From positions 124,001-188,000 of the forward strand of contig NZ_JARHUF010000007.1 in assembly GCF_029223195.1 (NCBI RefSeq): a stretch of DNA of 64,000 bases. Direction: 5' to 3'. Source of the DNA: Vibrio sp. CAU 1672. Lineage in GTDB: Bacteria; Pseudomonadota; Gammaproteobacteria; Enterobacterales; Vibrionaceae. How positions within the stretch are numbered: the first letter of the stretch is position 1; each line of letters starts with the position of its first letter. Under the pieces are notes generated by a model, which did no database searches, was not told the DNA's origin, and worked only from the letters and a program-made list of their open reading frames with translations. Below, in pieces: positions 56,924-64,000 of the stretch. Made by a program: the position numbers and the translations under genes.

Positions 56924-58120
56924 TTAAAGACCTGTCAGGCGTGCAGTGTCTTCAGCAATTACTAGCTCTTCGTTAGTAGAGATAACCATTGCAGGGATAC
57001 GGCTGTTTTCAGTCGTGATAACGCCTTCACCGCCGAAACGAGCTTTAAGGTTAGCTTCGTTATCAACTTCAATACCGAAGATACCCAGACGGTTTAGAAC
57101 CATTTCACGGATCGGGCCAGAGTTCTCGCCGATACCGCCAGTGAAGACGATAGCATCCAGACGACCTTCTAGTGTTGCAGTGTAACCTGCAACGTATTTA
57201 GCCAGACGGTGGCAGAATACGTCCATTGCTCGAGTTGCTTCTTCTTTTTCGCCGTAGTTGTCTTCAACGAAACGGCAGTCAGAAGTAACGCCGGTCAGAC
57301 CTAGCAGGCCAGACTCTTTAGTGAACATAGTGTTGATTTCATCAACGCTCATGCCTAACTTGTCGTGTAGGTGGAACATAACTGCAGGATCCAGGTCACC
57401 ACAACGTGTGCCCATTACCAGGCCTTCAAGAGGAGTCAGACCCATAGAAGTGTCTACAGATTTACCGTTCTTGATTGCACATACCGATGCGCCGTTACCC
57501 AGGTGACAGTTGATGATGTTTACTTCTTCAACTGGCTTGTTAAGGAGACTTGCAACTTCGCGAGTAATGAACAGGTGAGAAGTGCCGTGAGCACCGTAGC
57601 GACGGATGCCGTGCTCTTTGTATAGGTTGTATGGAAGAGCGTACAGGTATGCTTCTTCAGGCATGGTTTGGTGGAAAGCAGTATCAAACACAGCAACATT
57701 TTTTAGTGCCGGGAAAGATTTTTTCGCTGCTTTGATACCAATGATGTGTGCTGGGTTGTGAAGCGGAGCGAAAGTAGCAGCGTCTTCGATACCTTTTAGC
57801 ACATCGTCAGTGATAAGTGCAGACTGAGTGAACTGCTCGCCGCCGTGTACCACGCGGTGACCGATTGCACCTAGGTTCTCAGAAAGCTCTGGCTTGGAAG
57901 CAAGAATAGTTTCTACCATGAACGCTAGTGCTTCTTCGTGTGCTGCACCGTTACCTAATTGGGCTTCGTGTTTGCCGTCAAGTTTCCACTTGATACGTGC
58001 TTCAGGAAGGTGAAGACACTCAGCAAGACCTGATAGATGCTCGTCGCCGTTCTCGGCATCAACAACAGCAAATTTAAGAGAAGAACTACCGCAGTTTAAA
58101 ACTAAAACTAGCTTAGACAT
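56924..58120 (-). CDS. ackA: acetate kinase
   Basis: Makes ATP and acetate from acetyl phosphate. The 398-residue protein has the family signatures [15 protein letters not shown] and [25 protein letters not shown], with the catalytic Arg in [11 protein letters not shown]. Length is near E. coli AckA (400). First gene of ackA-pta, divergent from yfbV, the same layout as in E. coli. Confidence 0.98.
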   Translation of the reverse strand: MSKLVLVLNCGSSSLKFAVVDAENGDEHLSGLAECLHLPEARIKWKLDGKHEAQLGNGAAHEEALAFMVETILASKPELSENLGAIGHRVVHGGEQFTQSALITDDVLKGIEDAATFAPLHNPAHIIGIKAAKKSFPALKNVAVFDTAFHQTMPEEAYLYALPYNLYKEHGIRRYGAHGTSHLFITREVASLLNKPVEEVNIINCHLGNGASVCAIKNGKSVDTSMGLTPLEGLVMGTRCGDLDPAVMFHLHDKLGMSVDEINTMFTKESGLLGLTGVTSDCRFVEDNYGEKEEATRAMDVFCHRLAKYVAGYTATLEGRLDAIVFTGGIGENSGPIREMVLNRLGIFGIEVDNEANLKARFGGEGVITTENSRIPAMVISTNEELVIAEDTARLTGL

Positions 58121-58465
58121 GTATGACTACCTGTTATTCGTCTGATAAAAAAATCAGTTAAGGATGAAAATTAATCACAAGAATAGCCGAAGGCGTAAAG
58201 ACTGCGTACTAATCCTGGTCAAAAAAATGCTTTAATTCCGTATAAACAATAGTGATGAACCCATTCACCACTATGGCGCAATCCGTGCAGATAGGGTTCT
58301 CAAAGTTGCTTAAATTGTAAATAACGGCAACAATGAGATTGAGGGCCTGCAAAGGATAGCGATAATGGCCAATGATAACAAAAATATTTTGAAAGAATAT
58401 TAACTTTCATCAATTTTTTGCGTCTAAAGTTGAAATGTTCAACTATTTTTTAGTGAGAGAGCGGT
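58121..58465. promoter_or_regulatory. divergent ackA / yfbV control region
   Basis: Two striking symmetrical elements are seen. One is ATAGTGATGAA-N4-TTCACCACTAT at 58249-58274, nearly perfect. The other is the perfect 17-base palindrome AGTTGAA-ATG-TTCAACT at 58428-58444, only 22 bases before yfbV. The first may control ackA and the second yfbV; I cannot name the regulators. Confidence 0.5.
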
Positions 58466-58918
58466 ATGAGTAATAAAGTCGGATTGATCCATAGCCTGAA
58501 AGACGGCCAGCATTACATGGAGATATGGCCGATCCGTAAAGAGCTGAATGCCATATTTCCTGAGCAGCGTATTATTAAAGCGACACGTTTTGCGGTGAAG
58601 CTGATGCCGGCTGTTGCCGCAATTAGCGTGCTGACCCAAATGGCGTTCAATAACTATCAGGCACTGCCCCAGGCGATCGTTATTGCGTTGTTTGCTATCA
58701 GCCTGCCCTTGCAGGGATTTTGGTGGCTCGGCAACCGTTCCAACACCAAGCTGCCACCGGCACTGGCCTCCTGGTATCACGAGTTACATCAAAAGATCAC
58801 CGAAACTGGCTTCGCGCTCGAGCCGGCTAAGGCAAGACCCCGTTATAAAGAATTGGCAGTCATTTTGAACCGTGCGTTTCGTCAGCTGGACAAAAGCGCA
58901 TTGGAACGCTGGTTTTAG
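58466..58918 (+). CDS. yfbV: UPF0208 membrane protein YfbV
   Basis: A 150-residue inner-membrane protein with two helices (about 48-65 and 72-90). Segments [24 protein letters not shown] and [21 protein letters not shown] match the family. Function is not settled; E. coli YfbV has been connected with chromosome organisation at Ter. The divergent position to ackA is conserved. GAGAGCGGT precedes ATG 58466. Confidence 0.93.
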   Translation: MSNKVGLIHSLKDGQHYMEIWPIRKELNAIFPEQRIIKATRFAVKLMPAVAAISVLTQMAFNNYQALPQAIVIALFAISLPLQGFWWLGNRSNTKLPPALASWYHELHQKITETGFALEPAKARPRYKELAVILNRAFRQLDKSALERWF

Positions 58919-59300
58919 GCAAGCTGGTATATCGCCGGACGACGAACTTACACTATTCCAACCCCTTCCCCCGATAGGAGCCTGTGCGCTGAGGTGCTCC
59001 TGTTACCTTATTGTTCTGATATGCAGTCTTCTCATATGCTGTGCCACCACTTGGTGAACGGCCCTTCGGGCGTTAGGTAGTGGTGATGTCTGGCTGGCAG
59101 CAAAGCAATCTGCGACCACAAATGTTGTCTTGTTGTTAAATCTCTCTTTTCATTACTGTAATTTACAGGTAATAATGAGCAACAGATGCACAAAAAGTGC
59201 ACAGGACAAACACGACATCCATCCGCCTCTCCCCACAGCTGAAGTTCTGCAATGATCTCAGTGACCGGGGCCAAGGACGACGATACATCAAGGAGCTATG
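58919..59300. other. region between yfbV and the TrpX-type ABC operon
   Basis: No gene supported. It holds a nested hairpin at 59045-59085 (outer ACCACT / AGTGGT, inner GCCC-TTC-GGGC) and a 13-base palindrome CTGTAA-T-TTACAG at 59156-59168, about 130 bases before the binding-protein gene. Confidence 0.45.
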
Positions 59301-60266
59301 ATGAACATAAAAAGCGTAGTTACGACCGCCGTATTGGGCGTGTCAACTCTATTTACTTCCAGCGCCGTTTTCGCCAAAACCGTGACAGTTTCCGTTTCAC
59401 AGATTGTTGAGCACCCGGCGTTGGATGCAACCAGGCAGGGCTTGCTTGATGGCCTGGCAAGTAAGGGCTATGAGCAAGGAAAAAATCTTGAGTTTGATTA
59501 TAAGACCGCTCAGGGTAACCCAGCGATAGCCGTTCAGATCGCACGCCAGTTTGTTGGTGAAAATCCGGATGTTCTGGTGGGGATCGCGACACCGTCTGCG
59601 CAAGCGCTGGTTTCGGCAACACGCTCAATTCCCGTGGTGTTTACGGCGGTTACTGATCCGGTTGGGGCGAAACTGGTGAAATCGATGACTCAGCCGGGGA
59701 GTAATGTCACGGGTTTGTCCGATCTTTCTCCGGTTGCTCAGCATGTGGATTTGATTCAAGAAATCATCCCGGGGGTAAAAAATATCGGTGTGGTGTTTAA
59801 TCCGGGAGAAGCGAACGCCGTAACCTTGGTGGCGCTGCTTAAACAGAGTGCTGCCGCAAAAGGCATTAATGTGCTTGAAGCAACGGCACTAAAGAGTGCG
59901 GATGTGCAATCGGCGACTCAGGCGATTTCGGCAAAATCTGATGTGATCTATGCACCAACCGATAATACTGTGGCCAGTGCCATCGAAGGAATGATTGTTG
60001 CTGCTAACCAGGCGAAAACGCCGGTCTTTGGTGGCGCCACCTCTTATGTGGAGAAAGGGGCGATTGCCAGTCTTGGTTTTGACTACTATCAGGTCGGGGT
60101 GCAAACCGCAGACTATGTGGCGGCCATTCTTGAAGGTCAGGCCCCGGGAAAACTGGATGTCAAAGTCGCCACTGGTTCTGATCTGGTGATTAACCAGGAA
60201 GCTGCGAGTAAGCTGGGTATTAGCCTGCCAGATTCTGTGGTACAGCGCGCCACGAGCGTGAAGTAA
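59301..60266 (+). CDS. ABC transporter substrate-binding protein (TrpX/PF04392 type)
   Basis: A 321-residue periplasmic binding protein with signal peptide (MNIKSVVTTAVLGVSTLFTSSAVFA). Two-lobed type I fold; features SVSQIVEHPALDATRQGLLDGL, TPSAQALVSATRSIPVVFTAVTDPVGA and NVTGLSDLSPV are typical of the family sometimes called TrpX. Relatives bind tryptophan or related aromatic compounds, but the ligand here cannot be read from sequence. AGGAG lies five bases before ATG 59301; ATG 59298 is too close. First gene of a three-gene operon. Confidence 0.88.
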   Translation: MNIKSVVTTAVLGVSTLFTSSAVFAKTVTVSVSQIVEHPALDATRQGLLDGLASKGYEQGKNLEFDYKTAQGNPAIAVQIARQFVGENPDVLVGIATPSAQALVSATRSIPVVFTAVTDPVGAKLVKSMTQPGSNVTGLSDLSPVAQHVDLIQEIIPGVKNIGVVFNPGEANAVTLVALLKQSAAAKGINVLEATALKSADVQSATQAISAKSDVIYAPTDNTVASAIEGMIVAANQAKTPVFGGATSYVEKGAIASLGFDYYQVGVQTADYVAAILEGQAPGKLDVKVATGSDLVINQEAASKLGISLPDSVVQRATSVK

Positions 60267-60317
60267 ATCTCATCCGGGGCGGCTGCGCCGTCCCGATTTA
60301 TGCAGAAAGGAGTCGTT

Positions 60318-61253
60318 ATGTCTGCATTTGCTTTTTTTGGTGCGCTGGAAATTGGTTTGCTTTATGGGTTGGTTGCGTTAGGGGTATACCTGACTTTCCG
60401 GGTGCTGGATTTTCCTGACTTAAGCGTTGACGGTAGCTTTCCGATGGGCGCAGCGGTCGCTGCAACGGCGATTGTCGCCGGAATTAACCCCTGGCTGGCA
60501 ACCGGGATGGCAATCATCGCCGGTGCCATGACTGGCTGGGTTACCGCATTTCTTGCGGTTCGGTGCGGTATTTTGCATTTACTGGCCTCGATCCTGACCA
60601 TGATCGCCGCGTTTTCGATCAACATTCGGATTATGGGTAAACCAAATATCGCCTTGTTGGGTGAAGAGACCTTGCTGACCCCGTTTGAGTCCCTGGGTGA
60701 GCCGATGTTGATACGTCCGCTGGTGGTAGGGGGGATAGTGCTGCTGTCTGCGCTGTTGGTGGTGCGTTTGCTTAACAGTGATTTTGGTTTAGGTCTGCGT
60801 GCGACCGGGGTGAATGCGCGCATGGTTTCCGCGCAGGGGGCTGAAACGGCCTTTTACACTTATTTTGGGCTGGCGCTGTCAAACGGCTTTGTCGGCTTTG
60901 CGGGTGCCTTGTTTGCCCAGACCAACAGTTTTGCTGATGTAACCTCCGGCGTTGGAACCATAGTGGTCGGGTTAGCCGCGGTGATTTTGGGTCAAACCCT
61001 GATCCCCGGGCGTAAAATATGGGTCGCGGTGTTGGCCGTGATTGTTGGGTCGGTGTTGTACCGTCTGGCAGTGGCGTTTGCGCTAAGTTCGGGCATGTTT
61101 GGTTTACAAGCATCAGACTTAAATCTGGTTACTGCGCTATTAGTCGCGGTTGCTTTGATTGCGCCGAAGCTGAAAAAGCGTTTGCTCGCTAAGCAACGCC
61201 TGTCTGCGGCGGCGCAGACTGGCAAAAATAGTGACTCGGGGGCGGCGTTATGA
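60318..61253 (+). CDS. ABC transporter permease (TrpY type)
   Basis: A 311-residue inner-membrane permease with about eight helices, of the branched-chain-amino-acid/BMP-like permease superfamily (GLVALGVYLTFRVLDFPDLSVDGSFP, GLGLRATGVNARMVSAQG). AAAGGAG before ATG 60318 is a strong ribosome-binding site. It overlaps the ATPase gene by four bases (ATGA). Together with its neighbours it forms a complete importer. Confidence 0.88.
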   Translation: MSAFAFFGALEIGLLYGLVALGVYLTFRVLDFPDLSVDGSFPMGAAVAATAIVAGINPWLATGMAIIAGAMTGWVTAFLAVRCGILHLLASILTMIAAFSINIRIMGKPNIALLGEETLLTPFESLGEPMLIRPLVVGGIVLLSALLVVRLLNSDFGLGLRATGVNARMVSAQGAETAFYTYFGLALSNGFVGFAGALFAQTNSFADVTSGVGTIVVGLAAVILGQTLIPGRKIWVAVLAVIVGSVLYRLAVAFALSSGMFGLQASDLNLVTALLVAVALIAPKLKKRLLAKQRLSAAAQTGKNSDSGAAL

Positions 61254-62044
61254 TCCAACTTAATGATATTCAGGTTACGTTTAATCCGGGTACGGTATTA
61301 GAGAATAAAGCGCTGACTGGTGTTTCACTCGAAGTACCGCAGCATCAGTTTCTGACGGTCATCGGTTCGAATGGGGCGGGCAAATCAACCTTACTCGGTG
61401 CCGTGACCGGAGAAACATCGATGGTTGGTGGTAGTGTGATTATTGCAGGGCAGGATGTAACCCGCCAGACGGTAGCCCAGCGTGCGTCGCAATGTGCTCG
61501 GGTGTTTCAGGATCCGTTGGCCGGAACTTGTGGTGACTTAACCATTGAAGAGAATATGGCACTGGCATATATGCGCGGCAAGCGCAGAGGCTGGCGATTA
61601 GCACTGTCATCACAGCGACGTAAGTTATTTCAGGAACGCATCAGTATTCTTGGCCTGGGTTTAGAAGACCGGCTTGGTGACAATATTGGCTTGCTTTCTG
61701 GTGGCCAGCGTCAGGCGGTCAGTTTGGTGATGGCGACGTTATCAGAGAGTAAGTTGTTGCTGCTGGATGAGCACACTGCAGCCCTCGATCCGCGCATGGC
61801 CGCGTTCATCATTGAGCTGACCAAACGCATTGTCAAAGAGTTTAATTTAACCGTAATGATGGTGACCCATTCGATGAAGGACGCACTTGCGTGTGGTGAC
61901 CGTACGGTAATGCTACATCAGGGCGAAATCGTATTGGATGTTGCTGGTGAGCAAAGGGAAAGTATGCAAGTTTCTGATTTATTGGAAATGTTCTCAAAAG
62001 TACGTGGTGAAGCGCTTACGGATGACAGTCTTCTGCTTAACTAG
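61250..62044 (+). CDS. ABC transporter ATPase (TrpZ type)
   Basis: A 264-residue ABC ATPase with Walker A GSNGAGKST, signature LSGGQRQ, Walker B LLLLDEHTAALD and the H-loop histidine in MVTHSMKDAL. Start overlaps the permease stop. Provides energy for the TrpX-type importer. No terminator is obvious after it; malZ follows 140 bases later. Confidence 0.92.
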   Translation: MIQLNDIQVTFNPGTVLENKALTGVSLEVPQHQFLTVIGSNGAGKSTLLGAVTGETSMVGGSVIIAGQDVTRQTVAQRASQCARVFQDPLAGTCGDLTIEENMALAYMRGKRRGWRLALSSQRRKLFQERISILGLGLEDRLGDNIGLLSGGQRQAVSLVMATLSESKLLLLDEHTAALDPRMAAFIIELTKRIVKEFNLTVMMVTHSMKDALACGDRTVMLHQGEIVLDVAGEQRESMQVSDLLEMFSKVRGEALTDDSLLLN

Positions 62045-62115
62045 TCGCCGGGTTTGATTGCTACGCCTACCAAGCGTGATTCTCCTCGCGGAATTTTAAA
62101 CCCAACTAATTTCGT

Positions 62116-62123
62116 GGGGAGGA
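62116..62123 (+). promoter_or_regulatory. possible MalT box upstream of malZ
   Basis: GGGGAGGA agrees with the start of the MalT box (GGGGAKGAGG), 61-68 bases before malZ. Only one box in good form is seen, and the sequence also pairs with CTCCTCGCG upstream (62081-62089) to form an RNA stem, so the call is weak. Confidence 0.3.
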
Positions 62124-62183
62124 TTTGCCTTACGTGGCTCTCGGTTAATATAGTTGCATATTACCCAACCAAGAGCCTTTGCC

Positions 62184-64000
62184 ATGTCCCTTCCATTTAT
62201 TTTTCATAGCCAGACTCAAGATGGCCTGAGTGTCGATGTTGATCAAATTACGGTTGTCTTAAAAACCGAAGCCATCGCTTTTGATGAGGTTTATGTCCGT
62301 TGTGAACCCGACAATGAAGAGTACCTTATTCCGATGGAGTGCTGTGGTAATAGCGGGGAGCTTAGTCTCTGGAGAGCCACCTTCAAAGCGAACCACGATA
62401 GGGACATTACCCACTATGTGTTTAAGTTACTTTACGGTGGACAACAGTATTGGTTAGATGGCCGGGGAGTGCAAAAGCGCATGCCTGCCAAAGAATATCA
62501 TTTTAAGCTCAATAGCGAACAGCAGCCTCCTGAGTGGGTACAGCATCAGGTTTTTTATCAGATTTTCCCCGATCGTTTTTGTGCCAGCCAAACCACGACC
62601 CAAATTAAACACCGCTACGCCAGCTACGATAAGCACGCATTAGTCAAAGCGTGGGGAGAGGCAGTTGGCAGCCACAGTGACACCGGGGCGCGTGAGTTTT
62701 TTGGCGGGGATCTGGTTGGAATTGAGAGCAAGCTTGGCTATCTGGCCGAGCTAGGGGTAACTGCGCTTTACTTTAATCCGCTGTTCCAGTCACCCAGCAA
62801 CCACAAGTATGACACCACTGACTATTTTACGATTGACCCTATGCTAGGTGATAACCAGCAGTTTGCCCGCTTGTGTGACGCAATCCGTGGCCGAGGAATG
62901 AGAATTGTACTCGATGCGGTGTTTAACCACACCTCTGCCCATCACCCTTGGTTTGATATTGACCAGAAAGTGCAGGGAGCTTACGGTAATCCGCAATCTG
63001 AATACCGTGATTACTATTTCTTTGACGGTGACAGTAATCGCTATATTGGCTGGAAAGGCATAGGCAATCTGCCAGTCCTGAACTTCAAAAATCAGCAAGT
63101 CCGGGATTACATTTATCAGGGTGACAATGCGGTGATTAAACACTGGCTTAGACCGCCCTATTTGATTGATGGCTGGCGTTTCGATGTGATTCACATGCTG
63201 GGGGAAGGCGAAGGGGCGAAGAACAATGCCCATTATGTGCAAGCCTTCCGCCAGGCGACCAAATCCGTCAATTCTGAGGCGTATGTGTTAGGTGAGCACT
63301 TTTTTGAAGCATCGCAATGGCTTCAGGGCGGCCAGGAGGATGGGGCGATGAACTACTATGGTTTTGCCCATCCGGTACGTGCGCTGCTTGCCAAGCAGGA
63401 TATCATCTATGACCCTATCGATATCACCGTCACCGAGTTTAAAACTTGGCTTGATGAAGCCAGAGCGAAAATTCCGTTTGTGAATCAGCTGTCACAGCTC
63501 AATCAACTAGACAGTCATGATACCGCCCGTTTCCTGACGCTTGTGGGCGGCGATAAGGCGAAAGTACAACTGGCGCTGGCACTGTTGATGACTTACGTCG
63601 GTACGCCGTGTATTTATTATGGCAGTGAAGTGGGACTCGAAGGTGGCCTGGATCCGGATAATCGTCGTTGTTTTCCGTGGGAGAAGGTTGCCACGTCCGG
63701 CTGGCTGGAAATTTACAAGCAGTGGATTGCCATCCGCAAGCAACACCCGGCGCTGCAATCGGGCAGTTTTCAGTGGTTGTCCTGTAGTGATCACTATTGC
63801 GCCTATGCAAGGCAACTTGGCGATCAGACGGTCGTGGTGGTGCTGAATTTCAGCAACCGGGATACCGATGTTGAGCTGCCGCTGTGGCAGTTAGGCGTGA
63901 GTTCAGGCTGGATGCACCGCTTGGATGAGGAAGGGGTGGATTTACGGGTTGAACGTACGCTTAATGTCGGGATGGCGCCGATGAAAGTTGCGCTTTGGCG
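62184..64000 (+). CDS. malZ: maltodextrin glucosidase MalZ (C-terminal end outside window)
   Basis: A GH13 alpha-glucosidase that releases glucose from the reducing end of maltodextrins in the cytoplasm. The open frame runs 605 codons to the window edge without stop, so only the last residues are missing. N-terminal beta domain (about 1-110), then the TIM barrel: YQIFPDRF, VLDAVFNHT, the nucleophile Asp in DGWRFDVIHMLGE, the acid Glu in VLGEHFFEA, and QLDSHDTAR with the transition-state Asp; C-terminal beta domain after about residue 520. ATG 62184 lacks a strong ribosome-binding site (AAGAGCCTTTGCC). Confidence 0.95.
   Translation, partial: MSLPFIFHSQTQDGLSVDVDQITVVLKTEAIAFDEVYVRCEPDNEEYLIPMECCGNSGELSLWRATFKANHDRDITHYVFKLLYGGQQYWLDGRGVQKRMPAKEYHFKLNSEQQPPEWVQHQVFYQIFPDRFCASQTTTQIKHRYASYDKHALVKAWGEAVGSHSDTGAREFFGGDLVGIESKLGYLAELGVTALYFNPLFQSPSNHKYDTTDYFTIDPMLGDNQQFARLCDAIRGRGMRIVLDAVFNHTSAHHPWFDIDQKVQGAYGNPQSEYRDYYFFDGDSNRYIGWKGIGNLPVLNFKNQQVRDYIYQGDNAVIKHWLRPPYLIDGWRFDVIHMLGEGEGAKNNAHYVQAFRQATKSVNSEAYVLGEHFFEASQWLQGGQEDGAMNYYGFAHPVRALLAKQDIIYDPIDITVTEFKTWLDEARAKIPFVNQLSQLNQLDSHDTARFLTLVGGDKAKVQLALALLMTYVGTPCIYYGSEVGLEGGLDPDNRRCFPWEKVATSGWLEIYKQWIAIRKQHPALQSGSFQWLSCSDHYCAYARQLGDQTVVVVLNFSNRDTDVELPLWQLGVSSGWMHRLDEEGVDLRVERTLNVGMAPMKVALW

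Noticed and set aside
59068..59080. Integron attC site (GCGTTAGGT core)
   Set aside because: Only one core-like half is found in a 40-base hairpin, without the paired outer core site, and no integrase or cassette array is present.

Overview
The window is a stretch of a gammaproteobacterial chromosome that looks like the family Vibrionaceae (Vibrio sensu lato). The strongest markers are a luxO-luxU quorum-sensing pair with a divergent Qrr small RNA upstream, motY (torque ring of the sodium-driven polar flagellar motor) divergent from rnt, an adjacent nth-gloA-rsx group, and the luxOU-yvcK-moaABCDE gene order. All of this is recognised from the sequence and from knowledge of these families; no database search was run.

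Layout. 1-7.4 kb: the 3' end of a c-type cytochrome gene, then the mrpA(B)CDEFG antiporter operon and a convergent tandem-Usp stress protein. 7.8-18.5 kb: an outer-membrane barrel protein with a palindromic operator candidate, tRNA-Ser(UGA), the yejM-yejL / yejK divergent pair, a membrane-anchored Hpt protein, nhaC, asd, a voltage-gated K+ channel homologue and ychE. 18.5-25.5 kb: a long regulatory region holding a start-stop codon pair and a 23-residue membrane ORF, then adhE, an SDR-like protein lacking the YxxxK motif, a hypothetical gene, sodB, grxD and a DsbA-family gene. 25.5-37.2 kb: a second NhaC-superfamily antiporter, rnt, motY, a probably Fur-controlled small gene, gloA, nth, the rsxABCDGE electron-transport operon (RsxC has a greatly repeated tail) and tRNA-Asn. 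37.7-45.9 kb: uvrB with a LexA box, qrr1, luxO, luxU, yvcK and a probable molybdenum-cofactor riboswitch ahead of moaABCDE. 46.4-64 kb: oppABCDF, a glutathionyl-hydroquinone reductase, an MgtC/DUF4010 membrane protein, pta-ackA, yfbV, a TrpX-type ABC transporter operon, and the 5' part of malZ running off the end.

How the genes work together. Several parts concern the membrane ion circuit: Mrp and two NhaC-superfamily antiporters move Na+ against H+, Rsx/Rnf is a redox-driven membrane complex, and MotY serves a Na+-driven motor. AdhE and Pta-AckA are the two arms of acetyl-CoA disposal during fermentation. LuxU-LuxO-Qrr1 is the phosphorelay output of quorum sensing and is complete here: kinase-facing phosphotransfer protein, sigma-54 activator, its binding site, and the sigma-54 promoter of the small RNA.

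Most of the window is ordinary core genome. I found no prophage, insertion sequence, integron or CRISPR array. The least explained items are the start-stop/mini-ORF arrangement before adhE, the RsxC repeat array, the copy of the tRNA-Asn 3' end, several strong palindromes in promoter regions, and the orphan Hpt and SDR-like proteins.
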